Source: Voacanga thouarsii (taxonomy: Eukaryota > Streptophyta > Magnoliopsida > Gentianales > Apocynaceae). From it: a stretch of DNA of 64,000 nucleotides. Positions 45,627-57,566 of the stretch are shown in pieces. The DNA is taken from NCBI GenBank assembly GCA_026120185.1, contig JANUWF010002121.1, positions 1,487,501 to 1,551,500 of the forward strand, written 5' to 3'. The position numbers and the translations under genes are program-made. The notes under the pieces are model-generated. The model saw nothing but the letters and a program-made list of their open reading frames with translations. It was not told where the DNA came from and made no database searches. How positions within the stretch are numbered: position 1 is the first letter of the stretch; the number at the start of each line of letters is the position of its first letter.

Positions 45627-47546
45627 GTGATGACAAACTTGATAAGATTGTGATATAAAGAATAATGATATTTATAGTACGGACATGTTAGACCAAGTGA
45701 CATAAGAATATTTTTCATTGAAGTGAAATCTCTTATTATAGGACTCAAAGAGTGCTTATGAGATAAAGATAAGGAATTTAGGCATATATTCACAAATATG
45801 GCTCAATAAAGCTTATGGCCCAACCAACCTCTATATCCTCCTTCCTTCTATCACATGACTATTCTTTAAAAGAATTGCCGTAATAAAATTTGTATAAATA
45901 TGTACAAAAGGAGGTATAGTAAATAAATCATAAGATAAGATGCTCCCTCTTAATATGTGCATATATAAATATCTATAAATTATGAGATTTAAAAGTGCGT
46001 GTCGAGAGAAAACTGGAGTAAACCTTTTGACGTCCAAAATGTGCATCTAAAACAGGGTGAAGAAAAGTATGAAACTTTTGGACATTAGGTTTTGGATGTC
46101 CAATCCATGTGTCGAAAATAAGGTAATGATTAGACAGAAACTGATTTCTTTAAAAGAACTCATTTTTGGACTGGATTTTTGGATCAAGAGAATGTATGTC
46201 CAAAACTCCCCCTGTTAAAGTGCAAGAGATAATGGGTTTCCAAAAATTTTAATCCATCCTAGTTTTCTCAAAAAACATAGTCTTTAAGGAAAGTTTTATG
46301 CAATAAGAAATATCTGAGTAACTATCTTTATTATTTGAGATTTTTAACAATAAACATATCATGGAATCATATCGCAATAACTTTCAAAAACCATATTTAC
46401 CAACAACTCCAGTCTTAATGATACCTTCACACCTGAAGAGAACACATTTGACAGAAAATAGGATATTAAATTGGTTTCTTTTTGGACATCAGCAAACCGT
46501 GTCCACAGATCATAAACTAATAAAATTTTCATAGCATGAAGTTTAATCAAATTTAAATCCCGACATGAATTTCATAGAGAGAATCACAGAATCTTAACGA
46601 CATTTAGAATTAGCATATGAATTTGTTTCAGTGCAGAATATCAATTCAGAGCACCCAAAAAAATGCATAGCCATCAGTTTATTCAATAGTTAATCAGCAG
46701 TGCAGAGTTAACAATATAGCCACAGAGAGCATAGCACAATAACACAGTGTAGTGTTCAATTTAAATTACTGCCATTTTTCCATAGTGTGTGCATACTTGC
46801 CCAATCATATTAATATCAGTACAACAATCAAAACCATTACAAATTAATATCAGCACAACAATCACAATCCAGCTAGCTACCATTTCCCCCCTTTTCATCA
46901 TCAATCAAAATGGGAGAGTGAGAAGTAAATATATGAAGCAGTGAGAATTATGTATATATGAAGCATTCATAAGTTAAGAAGAGATAATAGTTAAAAGAAA
47001 AAAAATAAAATTTTCAGATGCTGGAGCGAAAAATAAAAATTTTCAAGGAAGCAGTAAGAGTTAGTTTTGGTAGAGGTTGGCTGGAGTTCAGTCTACTGGT
47101 CCGGTCATTTGGGAGATGTGAACTAACTCAATCTTGGACCTGGCACCTTTTCTGGAGTGTTGTCCAGCAATCCTACTTGATTTCCTATTGACTACCACGT
47201 GTTTTTGTCTTTTCTCAGATGAGACACGAGGTTTAGAGGGAGCAAGAGGTGCTACATCTTCCTAATGTGAGGATTATTGTTTGCCTTGTGCAGTGACTGT
47301 CACTTCCTTAGCAATTCGCTTTTTTGTAGTTTCTTCTTTGGCCTTAGGGACTGTTTTCTTTGCAGTTACCTTTGATGGAGATGGTGCTGATGGAACAGAC
47401 TCCGGTTTATCCATTCTTGCTTTTTCCTCCACATCAGTCAGTTTATTTCCAAAAGATTAACGCTTTGAAGTAAGGCCATCTAATTTAATAGCCAAAGAAT
47501 TGATGGCATCAAAAATACTTTCGGTTAATCCTTTGTCCTGAGCTCG
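45627..47546 (-). other. Spacer between the extra ORF and the polypurine tract
   Basis: About 1.9 kb with no supported protein. A lysine-rich coding-like stretch continues the extra ORF to about 47200 in other frames. Confidence 0.5.
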
Positions 47547-48657
47547 CTATTTTCCTTGGGCAGAGGATTCTTCCTGAGGTTCTACCTTAATTTTTCTTTT
47601 GGCTTCAACAGAAGGGGCATTCTTGCGTTCAACTTTCATTTTCAATAGTTTTTCCCTTTCATCACTAGTTGCATCACGAAGCAGTTTCCATTTATCTTCA
47701 AATCTCACATATCCCATGCGCTCAAAAGGCTCAAAGCTGTATACATTAATTTTTGAAGGCACAGAAGGGACTGAATTTAGATCAACATCAAAATACCTAA
47801 ACACTTTCGTCAGAAATTTTCATAAGGCAGTGCCTTGCTAGAGGTGTTTCTGGTCTGTATCATTAACTTGGAAGCTAAAAACCCAAAACTTATTTGCATG
47901 CTTTCAGCCAGCGCTAGCATAATCACCATTTGCATTATGTTAATGGAGGTTTTGTGACTGAAGCTTAGGACCACCATGGTTGAGACCATGTGGTGTAGGA
48001 TCCTGCCCTTTTCATTTAGCCATTTTGTGGTCCTATCACCAGAGTTCTTGAAACTCCTTCTGCCAGCAAACATTTCTTCAAACTTCTTTAAATCAAACAT
48101 GTCAGTTCCTTCTAGAAATTTTTTCAGTTCAAAGTACTGAATTCCTCCATCTCTAACTTCACACACTCGGTTTAACAGGCGGTGGTCAAACTTGATATTT
48201 TTACCCCCGACTCTAGAGGTTACCATCTAATCATAAACCCTCCTCCGGTTTCCTAAAGTAGCCCTTTTCTTAGGTTAGCATAGAATTCCCAAATGAGTGA
48301 TGTAAACAGTTTTTCATCAACAGATAGCAGACTTCCCCAACTAAGAGATTCAAACATATTTAACATATTGGAAAAATTCAAAAAGGATGATGGATTTACC
48401 CGATAGCCAACAATCACAATTCGATTTCTTGAAACCCATTCATTATAATCTGATTCACTTTTTGAGTCTAAAAAGCGAGATACCTGGGTTTCGGAACTTT
48501 CCTGTTCCGGTGATGATTTAGAGAAGTCATAATGTGAAGCCAAGAATTTTAGACCAATTTCTTTTCCTTTGTTTGTTGTTGATGACTTCTTTTTCATCAT
48601 CAGAGATATTTTTCGGACTTTCTTTAGTTTAGGTTTGATCAATTTTATTTTTGCCAT
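47547..48657 (-). pseudogene. Extra ORF downstream of pol (env-position ORF of SIRE-like element), frameshifted
   Basis: Three minus-strand frames in succession, 48657-48253, 48226-47810 and 47804-47547, each in a different phase. Recognisable stretches are SWGSLLSVDEKLFTSLIWEF then YANLR, SRVGGKNIKFDHRLLNRV, and a charged tail (ERKNAPSVEAKRKIKVEPQE). The first two resemble the widespread 'putative plant transposon protein' domain found after pol in SIRE-type elements. Such ORFs have been called env-like by position, but no signal peptide or clear transmembrane helix is evident. Function unknown. Confidence 0.6.
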
Positions 48658-49097
48658 TGTAGTAAGAGGAAAAAGGTTTGAAAGCTTGGTTGTTAAAAAT
48701 TCAGAGGATTTTGAGGAAGAGAGGAAAGATGGTCGGTTTTAGATTTCGGGAGAGAGAAAGGGGAGTAAGTCCTTTGTGAGTTCCTAGGAAGTTGTGATAG
48801 TAAGTACATTCAAGTACATTGAAAAAGCCATTTTCATTAGAGATTTCAAAAGGCGTATTGAGAAAAGTGCTAACATTTTGAAATTCAAAAATGAAAATCT
48901 AGAAGCATATATTTTTTAAAAAATATGAGGCATCAAAGGTGATTCCGATTTGGATTCAAGACTGATCCGAAATGTACATCCAAACAGAACTTCTTCAAGA
49001 AAGAGTTTTGGAAGTGAGTTTTGGACTGAAATGCTGCATCTAAAAGTTGTGTCTTCAGTGGTTCTGCAAAATAAAAATTCTTGTGAAAATATGCTAG

Positions 49098-49475
49098 TTA
49101 CATGGTCTTTGTAATTCCTAAACCTCTTCTAAGATTATTGAATCTTTCTTCGCCCAGAGGTTTTGTAAAGATATCAGCGAGTTGTTCATTAGTTGAAATA
49201 TATTCAACATATACATCACATTTAAGTACATGATCACGGATAAAATGACATTTAACTTCTACATGCTTGGTCCTAGAATGTTGAACATGATTCTTAGTTA
49301 GATTGATAGCACTTGTATTGTCACATAATATAGATATGCAATTAAAATTTAGGCCAAAATCAAGCAGTGTATTTTTCATCCACAAAATTTGTGCACAGCA
49401 GCTTCCAACTGCAATGTATTCGGTCTTGGTTGTGGATAAGGATACATGGTCTTCCTTCTTGCTATGCCATGACAC
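49098..49475 (-). pseudogene. Copia RNase H (SIRE-like element)
   Basis: 125 codons: MSWHSKKEDHVSLSTTKTEY (Glu of STTKTEY), ILCDNTSAINLTKNHVQHSR (Asp), TKHVEVKCHFIRDHV and the tail LADIFTKPLGEERFNNLRRG. The first catalytic Asp region lies upstream in another frame. Confidence 0.88.
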
Positions 49476-50345
49476 TAGAGTGTGTACAAGAAATTGGCAA
49501 TGGCTGCTTGTGCTTTTTCTTTCAACTTTACAGCCCTTATAATCTGCATCGGTATATCTTTCTTACCCTTTTCGTCCTTGTCAAGCTTTAGAGAAGTACT
49601 CATAGGTGTATAGATTTCTTTGGCTTTATTCATACTAAACCTTTTGAGAAGTTCCTTATCATACATAGCTTGAGTTAAGAAGATTCCATCCTTGGTTTGT
49701 TTGATTTGCAGCCCAAGAAAGAAGTTTAGTTCTCCCATCATACTCATTTTGAATTCTTGCTGTATTGTCTTAGCAAACATCTTGCACAAGGAATCATTAG
49801 TAGCACAAAAAATGATATCATTAACATAAATTTGAGCAATAAGTAGATCACCAGATTTTTCTGTTTTGATAAATAATGTGATATTGATCAAGCCTCTTGA
49901 GAAACCTTTTAAAAGTAGGAATCTACTAAGCCTTTCATACCAAGCTTGTGGGGCTTGTTTTAAACCATAAAGAGCCTTTGAAAGTTTGAAAACATGATTT
50001 GGAAAATGCCTATGAATAAAACCCGGAGGTTATTCTACACAAACTTCCTCTTCAATAAAACCATTTAGAAATGCACTCTTAACATCCATGTGATAATGCA
50101 TAAAATTTTTGAAGGATGCAAAGGTAAGAAGCATTCTTATAGATTCCAATCTAGCAACAGGAGCAAATGTCTCATCATAATCAATGCCCTCTTCTTTATT
50201 GAATCCTTAGGCAACCAATCTTGTTTTATTTCTAATGACAGCTCTATTTTCATTAAGTTTGTTTCTAAACACCCACTTGTTACCAATAACTAAATGATCA
50301 AGTAGTCTAGGGACAAGTTTCCAAACTTGATTTCTTTCAAATTAT
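49476..50345 (-). pseudogene. Copia reverse transcriptase (SIRE-like element), active site altered
   Basis: 49891-49476 carries the palm with the motif IYVNDIIFCATN, where the first Asp of the usual YVDD is Asn, and GELNFFLGLQIKQTKDGIFL. The upstream part (about 50345-49892) is read in other frames; it includes the MDVKSAFLNGF and ALYGLKQAPQAWYERL regions. The Asp-to-Asn change alone should abolish polymerisation. Confidence 0.85.
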
Positions 50346-50634
50346 TTTAGTTCTTCTTGAATAGCAATTATCCAAATTTCATCATGCAATCCTGCATCAA
50401 TACAGTTAGGTTATATACTTAGAGTAGAGCAAAGTTATCTACGAAATACTGTCTAGTTTTTACTATGTAGCTTAGATCACCAATGATTTGTTCTTTTGGA
50501 TGACCGGTTTTGTATTTTCAATCCTTTGGTAATTCTTAATCCATAGATTCTTCAATTTGTTGCTTTCCTTGTTTAGCTTGTTGTTTTTTAATTTCTTCCT
50601 CTTTTGCATGAGTATCTTGCGGTGGAGCTTTGTG

Positions 50635-51691
50635 TTAGTATTTCCTCATGTCCTTTGAACCTTCTACATCATCATCATCTTTCCTTGAAGTATAGATGTT
50701 AGATTCATAAAAAATAATATATGCGGATTCTTCCACACATAGGGTTCTCTTAGTGTACACTCTATATATCTTTTTATTAGAAGAGTATCCAAGGAATATA
50801 GCCTCATCGGATTTGCTATCAAAATTTCCAAGATTGTCACGGGTACTAAGGACAAAAAATTTGCAGCCAAATACTTTGAAATAGGAAATTGATGGAGTTT
50901 TGTCAAACATAAGCTCAAAAGGTGTTTTTCCTAAGAAGGGTCTCAACATTACTAGGTTTACAATATAGCATGCTATATTAATAGCTACAGCCCCAAAATA
51001 ATTTTGGAATGGAGTTTTCACAAATCACGGATCTAGCAATTTCTTGCAAAGTTCAATTTTTCCTCTCAACAACACCGTTTTGTTGGGGTGTTTTAGCTAC
51101 TGCAAAGTTGTGAAATACTCCATTTTCATCACAAAAGTATGTAAATTTACTGTTGCAGAATTCTCTACCATTATCATTTCTAGTAGAAATTAGTTTGCAT
51201 TCAATAGAGTTTTGGATGCACTTAAATAGTTTTGAAAATTTAGAAAAGGCTTCCTCCTTTTGTCTAAGGAATAAAGTCCAAGTAAATCTTGAGAAGTCAT
51301 CAACTAACACATAAGCATACCTGTTACCACCAAGGCTAGTGGTCCTTATTGGTCTAAACAAATCCATATGAATAAATTCATGAGATTTTGAGGTGGAAAT
51401 CATTTTCCTGGGTTTGAAAGAAATTTTGATTTGTTTTTCAAATTGGCATGCATCACAAATTTTTCTTTTATCAAACTTCATTTTGGATAGTCCTCTAACA
51501 AGTTCTTTTGAGGATAATTTGTTTAGCAAATCAAAAGATACATGGCCTAATCTTCTATGCCAAATATATCCATCATTATCATGCACGGAAAGGCATCTAA
51601 TACCATGAGCTATAAGATCATTTAGATAGAATATATAAATATTTCCAACACGGTTGGCAACAAAGATTGTTTCATTAGTTGAGCTATCCAT
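50635..51691 (-). pseudogene. Copia integrase (SIRE-like element)
   Basis: 51691-51053 holds the HHCC zinc region (WHRRLGHVS, CDACQFEKQ), the first catalytic Asp (EFIHMDLFRPIRTTSLGG), the second (ISTRNDNGREFCNSKF) and the Glu (PQQNGVVERKN). After a break near 51040, 51021-50635 holds the C-terminal part (GKTPFELMFDKTPSISYFKV, VFGCKFF). All catalytic residues are present but the reading frame is interrupted. Confidence 0.9.
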
Positions 51692-51741
51692 GATAGAGCA
51701 AGAATCATTTCAAAGATGATTTTGCAGCCATTGTCACATAA

Positions 51742-51978
51742 TTAGCTAATGCTAAGCATGTTATATTTCAACTCATCAATTAATAACACTTGTTTTATGA
51801 TGGTTAAAGAACTTTTACCAATGTTACCTATGCCAAAAATTTTTCCTTTCTTTTTGTCTCCAAAGGTAACGAATCCTTTATTTATGATTTGCACATCTTC
51901 TAGTAGAGCTGCATTTCCAGTCATATATCTTGAACATCCACTGTCCAAAAACCACTTGGTGAAGCTCATTTTCTCCAA
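51742..51978 (-). pseudogene. Copia aspartic protease (SIRE-like element)
   Basis: 78 codons with WFLDSGCSRYMTG, the active-site DSG of copia proteases, and VLLIDELKYNMLSIS, the usual link to the integrase region. It is separated from the integrase frame by a stop near 51740 and from gag by about 280 bp of broken coding sequence. Confidence 0.85.
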
Positions 51979-52259
51979 TGAATGTACCTATATATGAGAA
52001 GAAAGAGTGATTTTTGGTAGCCACATTTTCTTGGGTCCACGGGGGTTAGTATTGTTTTCTATAATTTTCCAAAATGTTTTTGCACCAAATTCCACTTTCT
52101 TCTTAATATGACACTTGATACTTTGTGTCCAGATTTTTCATAATATGTGCGCAATTTATGTGTCATGTAAGATGAGGAAGCTTTTACCAATTGAGGTTTG
52201 TGAATTTCATCCTTGATCTCATGCCTATAACCTAGACCATTTCAGTTTCCAGCTAAGTG

Positions 52260-53537
52260 TTAAGCCCCAAGCAATTTTTTCAGGTTGTTTTTACCATTTG
52301 CAAACTTTTCAATACATGTGGTGAGATCATTAACTCTATTTTTCATATCATCAAACTTACTAACCATACCTTCAAGATAATGAATTTTTTCATATAAGCA
52401 TCCATTTTCTAGAAACATATACTGTAGGGTAGTGATGATAACATCTTTTTCCATAATAGCACACATATGTGACTCAAGAGATATTTTGTTCTCATTCAAC
52501 AACTTTTTATTCTCATCTAACAAATAATCAATCTTCACTTTCATTTTTTTATTTCTTCTAGACAGCTTTTTTAGTTCATGGAACATGTCAATTTGCAATT
52601 CATTTGGATCGCCATGCTTTTCATGATTAGAATTATACGAATTAGACATTGAATCAATGGTGGTAGATTTTACCTCATTTTCCATTGCCATGAAGCATAT
52701 GTTGGCAATTTCATTTTCAGAATAATCTACCTCAGATTCGGACTTATTTTGGTCCCAAGTTCCCATCAATCCTTTGCCTTTCTTTGCTTTCAACTCCTTT
52801 TTCTTCTTCTTAAGCATTATGCCTTCTTTTTCTTTAGCAACTGGGCAATCAGCACTAAAATGTTTAGTGCTTTTGCATTCATAACATTGAGGCTTAAATG
52901 TTGAGGTTTGTCATTTTCTCTTTATGAACTTCTTCCTTCTTTTGAAGTTTCCTTTGTTAAACATCATTTTGAATTTATTTGCTATCATTTCTAGTTCTTC
53001 AGTGTCTACTTCAGTACCATCGCCACTATTCGATTGACTGGTTTCAGCTTTCTCTTTTTTGGCTTTCAGTGCTATTCCCTTTTTACCTTTATCAGGATCA
53101 TCAGATTCTTGAAACCTCTTGAGTTTCATTTTATGTGCTAGAAAAGAGCCAATCAACTCTTCAATTGGTAAGGATTTCAAACCCTTAGATTCTTCCACAG
53201 CAAGAGCACTCGACTGCCAGCTCTTAGGCAATGCATCCGGAATTTTTCGATTTTGTTCACCAACAAAATAGACTTTCCTATATGCTTTAAGACTATTTGC
53301 AATATTTGTAAATCTGGTAAACATATCAGTTATGCTTTCATTTAGCTTCATTGTGAACAATTCATAGTAATGAATTAAAAGCCCCAATTTAGATTCCTTA
53401 ACTTGGTTTGTCCCTTCATGGGTGACTTCAAGTAGTTTCCATAGGTCATGGGCTGAACCACAGCCACTGACTCGATTGTATTCAGTGGCATCAAGGGCAC
53501 AACACAAGATATTCATAGCTTGAAAGTTCAATGTCAT
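52260..53537 (-). pseudogene. Copia gag with CCHC zinc knuckle (SIRE-like element)
   Basis: 53537-52911 encodes the UBN2-type gag (SGCGSAHDLWKLLEVTHEGT, IPDALPKSWQSSALAVEESK). A stop at 52911 and a frame change precede the perfect knuckle CYECKSTKHFSADC near 52880. The knuckle continues in frame into 52817-52260, a lysine-rich and then acidic region (NKSESEVDYSENEIANICFM) followed by a predicted coiled coil with long heptad-like stretches. This gag layout is typical of SIRE-like elements. It would form the particle and bind RNA. Confidence 0.85.
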
Positions 53538-53816
53538 CTTGGCATTTCCTCGACATCAAATTCGTCATTTTGTTTAGGCACCACTTTGCCATCAATAAAT
53601 TTTGACAGAACAAAATGACCATTTTCAATCAAATTTCACAACTCAAAATTGATTGAACAAACATAGATCTTCATTCTATTTTTTCAGAATGTGTAGTTGT
53701 TTCCATTGAACAATAGAGGTTGATTTGTTGATGAACCTTCAACATACGGAAAAGAAGATGAATTTGCTATGAGGATCTTTCCTATACGGTTATTAGATTG
53801 AGAATAGAGTAGATCA

Positions 53817-53829
53817 AGCTTTGATACCA
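53817..53829 (-). other. Primer-binding site of the SIRE-like element
   Basis: The minus strand reads TGGTATCAAAGCT two bases inside the LTR end, one change from the initiator-tRNA-Met site TGGTATCAGAGC. Confidence 0.85.
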
Positions 53830-53831
53830 AA

Positions 53832-56800
53832 TGAAAAATCTTAGAGGGATGAATAGGATTTTTGGTAAATTTTAAAAAACTTTTGAATATCTGTTTTGAG
53901 AGAAATAAACGTTCTTCAAATTTTTTGACCAACAATACTTGCAACAGCTAAAGTTTTTCAGAAAGACCTTAAGAAATATCTAGACTTAGAATACGGCACG
54001 ATGCACGAAGCAAGTAATGCTGGATTGAAAATAGGTTGGTGAGAGCCTTTAAGGATTTCTTTAAGGAACTAAGAAGATTTGAGCTAGGACGATTTGTAGC
54101 TGATCCGAAAATATGTGCATAGAGATATAACACAGGATTTATAGTGGTTCGATCTACTAAGATCTACATCCACTACCTTAAGCTCATACTTAAGGATTTT
54201 TAGCCAGATTTCATTCACCCAACTCAATGGTATCAATCTATACCAAATACAATAGAGGATCACCACACTTAGTTTTCCAAAACCTCTCAATCAACCAACA
54301 AATCAAGGTTCATCCCAAATGGATTTTACACCACAACCTTGACACATAAAAATAATTGAAGATAAAATAAGGTAGCTCACTTCTTAGAGTAGATATACAT
54401 GAAAAATAAGCTCAAACATTTTTACCTTTTAAACACAATTTGATTTCACTTTTGAAGCACTTTGATAAAAGAGATTTTTGTTTTCTATAGAGAAAGAGTG
54501 TTTCTTAGAAGGATAGGACAAAAATTAGCATTTAAATCGAGTTTTGATGCCTTTTATAGTGACATAAAGTAGAGCTCCAACAGCTATAAAATGGCTATTT
54601 TTCGCTGTCAGATTTGCCAGAGTTTTGGACTCAGATTTTGGATGATGGTGCATCCAAAAGGCAAGTCTAAATTGGCACTTTTTCAGGCAAAATAGATTTG
54701 ATACTATTCACAGAGTTTTGGATGCGGAGTCACCCAAAATAATTAATCCAAAATTTTGAGGATTTTAAAGCTTTGAAATCTTTTGTTTTAGTGCTTCAAG
54801 GCAGAATTAAACTAACTTAAAAAGTAAAGAAAGCATAGGAATTTTCACAAAAAGATACCTTAACAAGAATTCTTAGTCTAAGGTTCTTCCATAATGGATT
54901 TTTTATATGCAATCCCTTAATCTTTATCTTCTTGATTTCTTATTCTCGAATTCTACTACTTCAAGAGTTGCTTATGTTAGGTATCTCATGCGTATCATAT
55001 ACGGTGCAGCGAAAAAATAAAAACAAGATACCATTCAGCATCCGCATATGTGTGGAAAACAAGACACATATATATAAAACAAAGAAACAAAGATAACAAT
55101 TTTTACCTTTCTTTGTTTGTGTGGAAAATAAAATTTTTCTTCTTTGAGTAAGATAGTTGTGGCGCTATCCAGCAATCCTCTTGAAGAATCACCACAAGAG
55201 TTGCATGTCCAACCAATATAATCACAGTGTATGATTATCTCTAACAGAAATCCACACAGAGTATCTCACATCAACACCAAGATTTTCTGTGCTAGCAGAA
55301 AACAACAATGGTGGCTGGGGTTAAGTTTCCTTATTCTTCTTGATTAGCAAAACCAGAGAAAGAAGAAGAAGAAGAGTCTTGGATTCCCTCTTATAAGAAG
55401 CCACACGAGAGAGAGAGATGTATAAGAGAACATGAAGATCATATCTCTATTATTCTCTTGAGAGGATGGCCCCACACACATTATTTAATGTGTGTTGATA
55501 AAAATGAGCATTGGCACCCATTCCATCATGTGTGCCCTTTTGTTTGTTTTGTATGACTTCTTGCTCAACAATAAAACCACTTTGATTATATCTCATATAA
55601 CCAAAAGCCTCTACAAAAACCACATATGAGAATTCCAAACAATTCTCCAATTGCAATTGGAACCCATCAAGTTCTCAGAATTATAAATTGGCCTATCAAT
55701 TATAACTAATTATAATTTAGCCACATCAACCTCTCTTTCTTGTAATAAACCCCACTATGTTATCAAATAACATCTTCAGTATATATTCCTCTTTTGTGTG
55801 TGACCTATTAGGTTTCCCAGTCAATTGGTAGCGAACATAAATTAATCCAAACGTTTTTTAAATTAATAATACTTAATTAATTAGAATTAATCCTATTAAT
55901 TCTAATTAGGATTGGTTTATTAATTCATCAATTAATAAACCCATATTCTCAGATCATGAGTGGTATCTAGCAACATATCATGACCACCCAAGAGTCTAGG
56001 AAGTCAAGTGGCTTGACATGAACCCTTCAATAACAAACTACAGTACAATTAACTCCTTTCACCATACAATATCTCATTCGATTTGGAGTACGGAATTAGT
56101 GCCAACTCCCTCCAGAATATATATTAATTCTGACCCGAATATCATTATACTTGTACAAGGAACCCACTACTCTTAATGTGCCTCAATTGGAACCCTTTCC
56201 AATACACATACGCCTTGGCCAAGGACTTATGAGTAGTAATTCCTACTAGTGGCTATGAGATATTCGCCCCTACTATTAAGAGTGGTGAATCCTTTATTGA
56301 CCCTCTCAACTACTTTCATTTACCTCACAATGTACCCAATATCCATCTCATAGGTGGCCCTTGATCGAGCTCAGGAGATTGGAATCAAGGCATAAGGCTC
56401 AGCAAACAAAGTACCTTGGAGATCTCAAGTGTAAGGATACTTGCACATTTGCTATATTAAGATTATATCACTGGCACTAAATAGTTATCCATATGAGTAT
56501 CTCAAAGCTAGGTCATCTAATGAACTTGTTCCATTAACAAGCATCTATGTGTTAACTTTGAGTATCTCAATACTCACGGTTATGAGAACGACCGCTTGAT
56601 CGAATCAGGAAGTCTAACACATGCTAGTCTTAGCGTATTAATGATGTCCTATCTCATTAATGTTATGACTAGGGACTATTTAAGTACTAACACCATCCAG
56701 TGTAGTAGGAATCCCATATCATGATTTCTATCATGATTTCCTTAACATAGTGTTGTACTAGGGACTTTATCGAACAGTTATATTACTTATAGTAAACAAA

Positions 56801-57023
56801 AGAAACTATAAGATAAATAATGCTTTTTATTAAAATAAATTATGTCATATACAATGTACAAGTGATTGCCTCTAGGGTACAACACTAACAGCTTAGCAAT
56901 CCTATTTGCATGCCTTGGAAGAACTGGGATCAAACATGTCCTATAATATGTAGATCACACAAATTAGTCGCCATCAATGTTTGTCATAAGTCAAAATACA
57001 GGAGAACGCCTTTATGGCTAACA
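53832..57023 (-). repeat. 5' LTR of the SIRE-like element, interrupted by a solo LTR
   Basis: It starts TGAAAAATC and ends ATGGCTAACA. Without the 1916-bp nested LTR and its duplicated GCTTA it is about 1271 bp. The inner ~390 bp (53832-54229) have no counterpart in the left LTR, which is truncated. Confidence 0.85.
54975..56890 (-). mobile_element. Solo copia LTR nested in the SIRE-like LTR
   Basis: 1916 bp with 6-bp perfect inverted ends TGTTAG...CTAACA and the target duplication GCTTA on both sides (54970-54974, 56891-56895). There is no interior sequence, so it is the product of LTR-LTR recombination. The minus-strand start (TGTTAGTGTTGTACCC) suggests copia type. It is related to 61137-62802. 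Confidence 0.92.
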
Positions 57024-57566
57024 GAAACCTTTCTCAAACATATTATTTTTAGACTTGATATTTAGTAGCCAAGAAACCAGTGATAGCAGCGAATAGCTTG
57101 ACCACCCCTCCCATACTGATGTATCAACAGCTTCTAACATATCGTAGAACTTTTCTGCTTTTGTTTTCGAAGGTTCATCAGCTGAATCTGTAGATGCCTC
57201 GTAATTATCAAACTTAGGCCTTGCAATATCTGGAACTATATCTCAAAATGGGTTGCTTGAATAGGTTTAACCAACTATACCTTTAGATATTGAAATTGGC
57301 TCTCTCGATGCTGTATGATATGGTTCACCATGGCAAGTCCACTAATGAAAGTTACCAACAAATTTGCACTTGTATAAATGAATTTCTACTTTGGGCGGGG
57401 ACATATATTTCTTATTTTGACATTTTGAGCAAGGACATCTTATCTTAGATGATATTGCATTTGAAATAGTGAATGACAGAAATTCTCTAACCCCTCGTTC
57501 AAATTCAATAGTAATACCCTTGATACGGGAAACATGCCTTTTATACATCCAACTTTAATCGTCCAT
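57024..57566 (-). pseudogene. CACTA transposase N-terminus (transposase-associated domain)
   Basis: From an ATG at 57566 the frame reads MDD, a TAA stop (57557-57555), then SWMYKRHVSRIKGITIEF and CPCSKCQNKKYMSPPKVEIH, the zinc-binding transposase-associated domain (PF13963) of plant CACTA transposases. Further left come WTCHGEP and KAEKFYDMLEAVDTSVWEGW, the conserved region before the TNP2 domain, with additional stops. The block ends at the copia LTR boundary (57023/57024). The codon-4 stop means even the first exon is not translated from its natural start. Confidence 0.85.

Larger units (their letters stand above)
44723..57023 (-). mobile_element. SIRE-like Ty1-copia retrotransposon, truncated at its left LTR
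   Basis: LTR copies at 44723-45611 (outer ~390 bp missing) and 53832-57023 (interrupted by a solo LTR) bound an 8.2-kb interior. On the minus strand it has gag with a CCHC knuckle, protease, integrase, reverse transcriptase, RNase H and then an extra ORF before the polypurine tract. Large size, a gag followed by acidic repeats and an additional ORF after pol are features of the SIRE/Maximus lineage (knowledge-based inference). All genes are damaged. Confidence 0.88.
28266..57566 (-). mobile_element. Large CACTA (En/Spm) transposon, fragmented by nested insertions
   Basis: The left terminus CACTACAAGAAAA at 28266 is the 3' end in the element's own direction. Coding blocks on the minus strand come in the correct order: transposase-associated zinc domain (57566-57024), end of the TNP2 domain with DUF4218 and DUF4216-like parts (43530-40603), C-terminal exons (31259-29178). 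They are separated by one complete copia element, one truncated copia element and a gypsy remnant. The catalytic middle of the transposase is missing at the second break. The right terminus was not found in the window. Confidence 0.8.

Noticed and set aside
47547..48657. True retroviral-type envelope gene
   Set aside because: No signal peptide or clear membrane anchor; it resembles the plant transposon protein domain instead.
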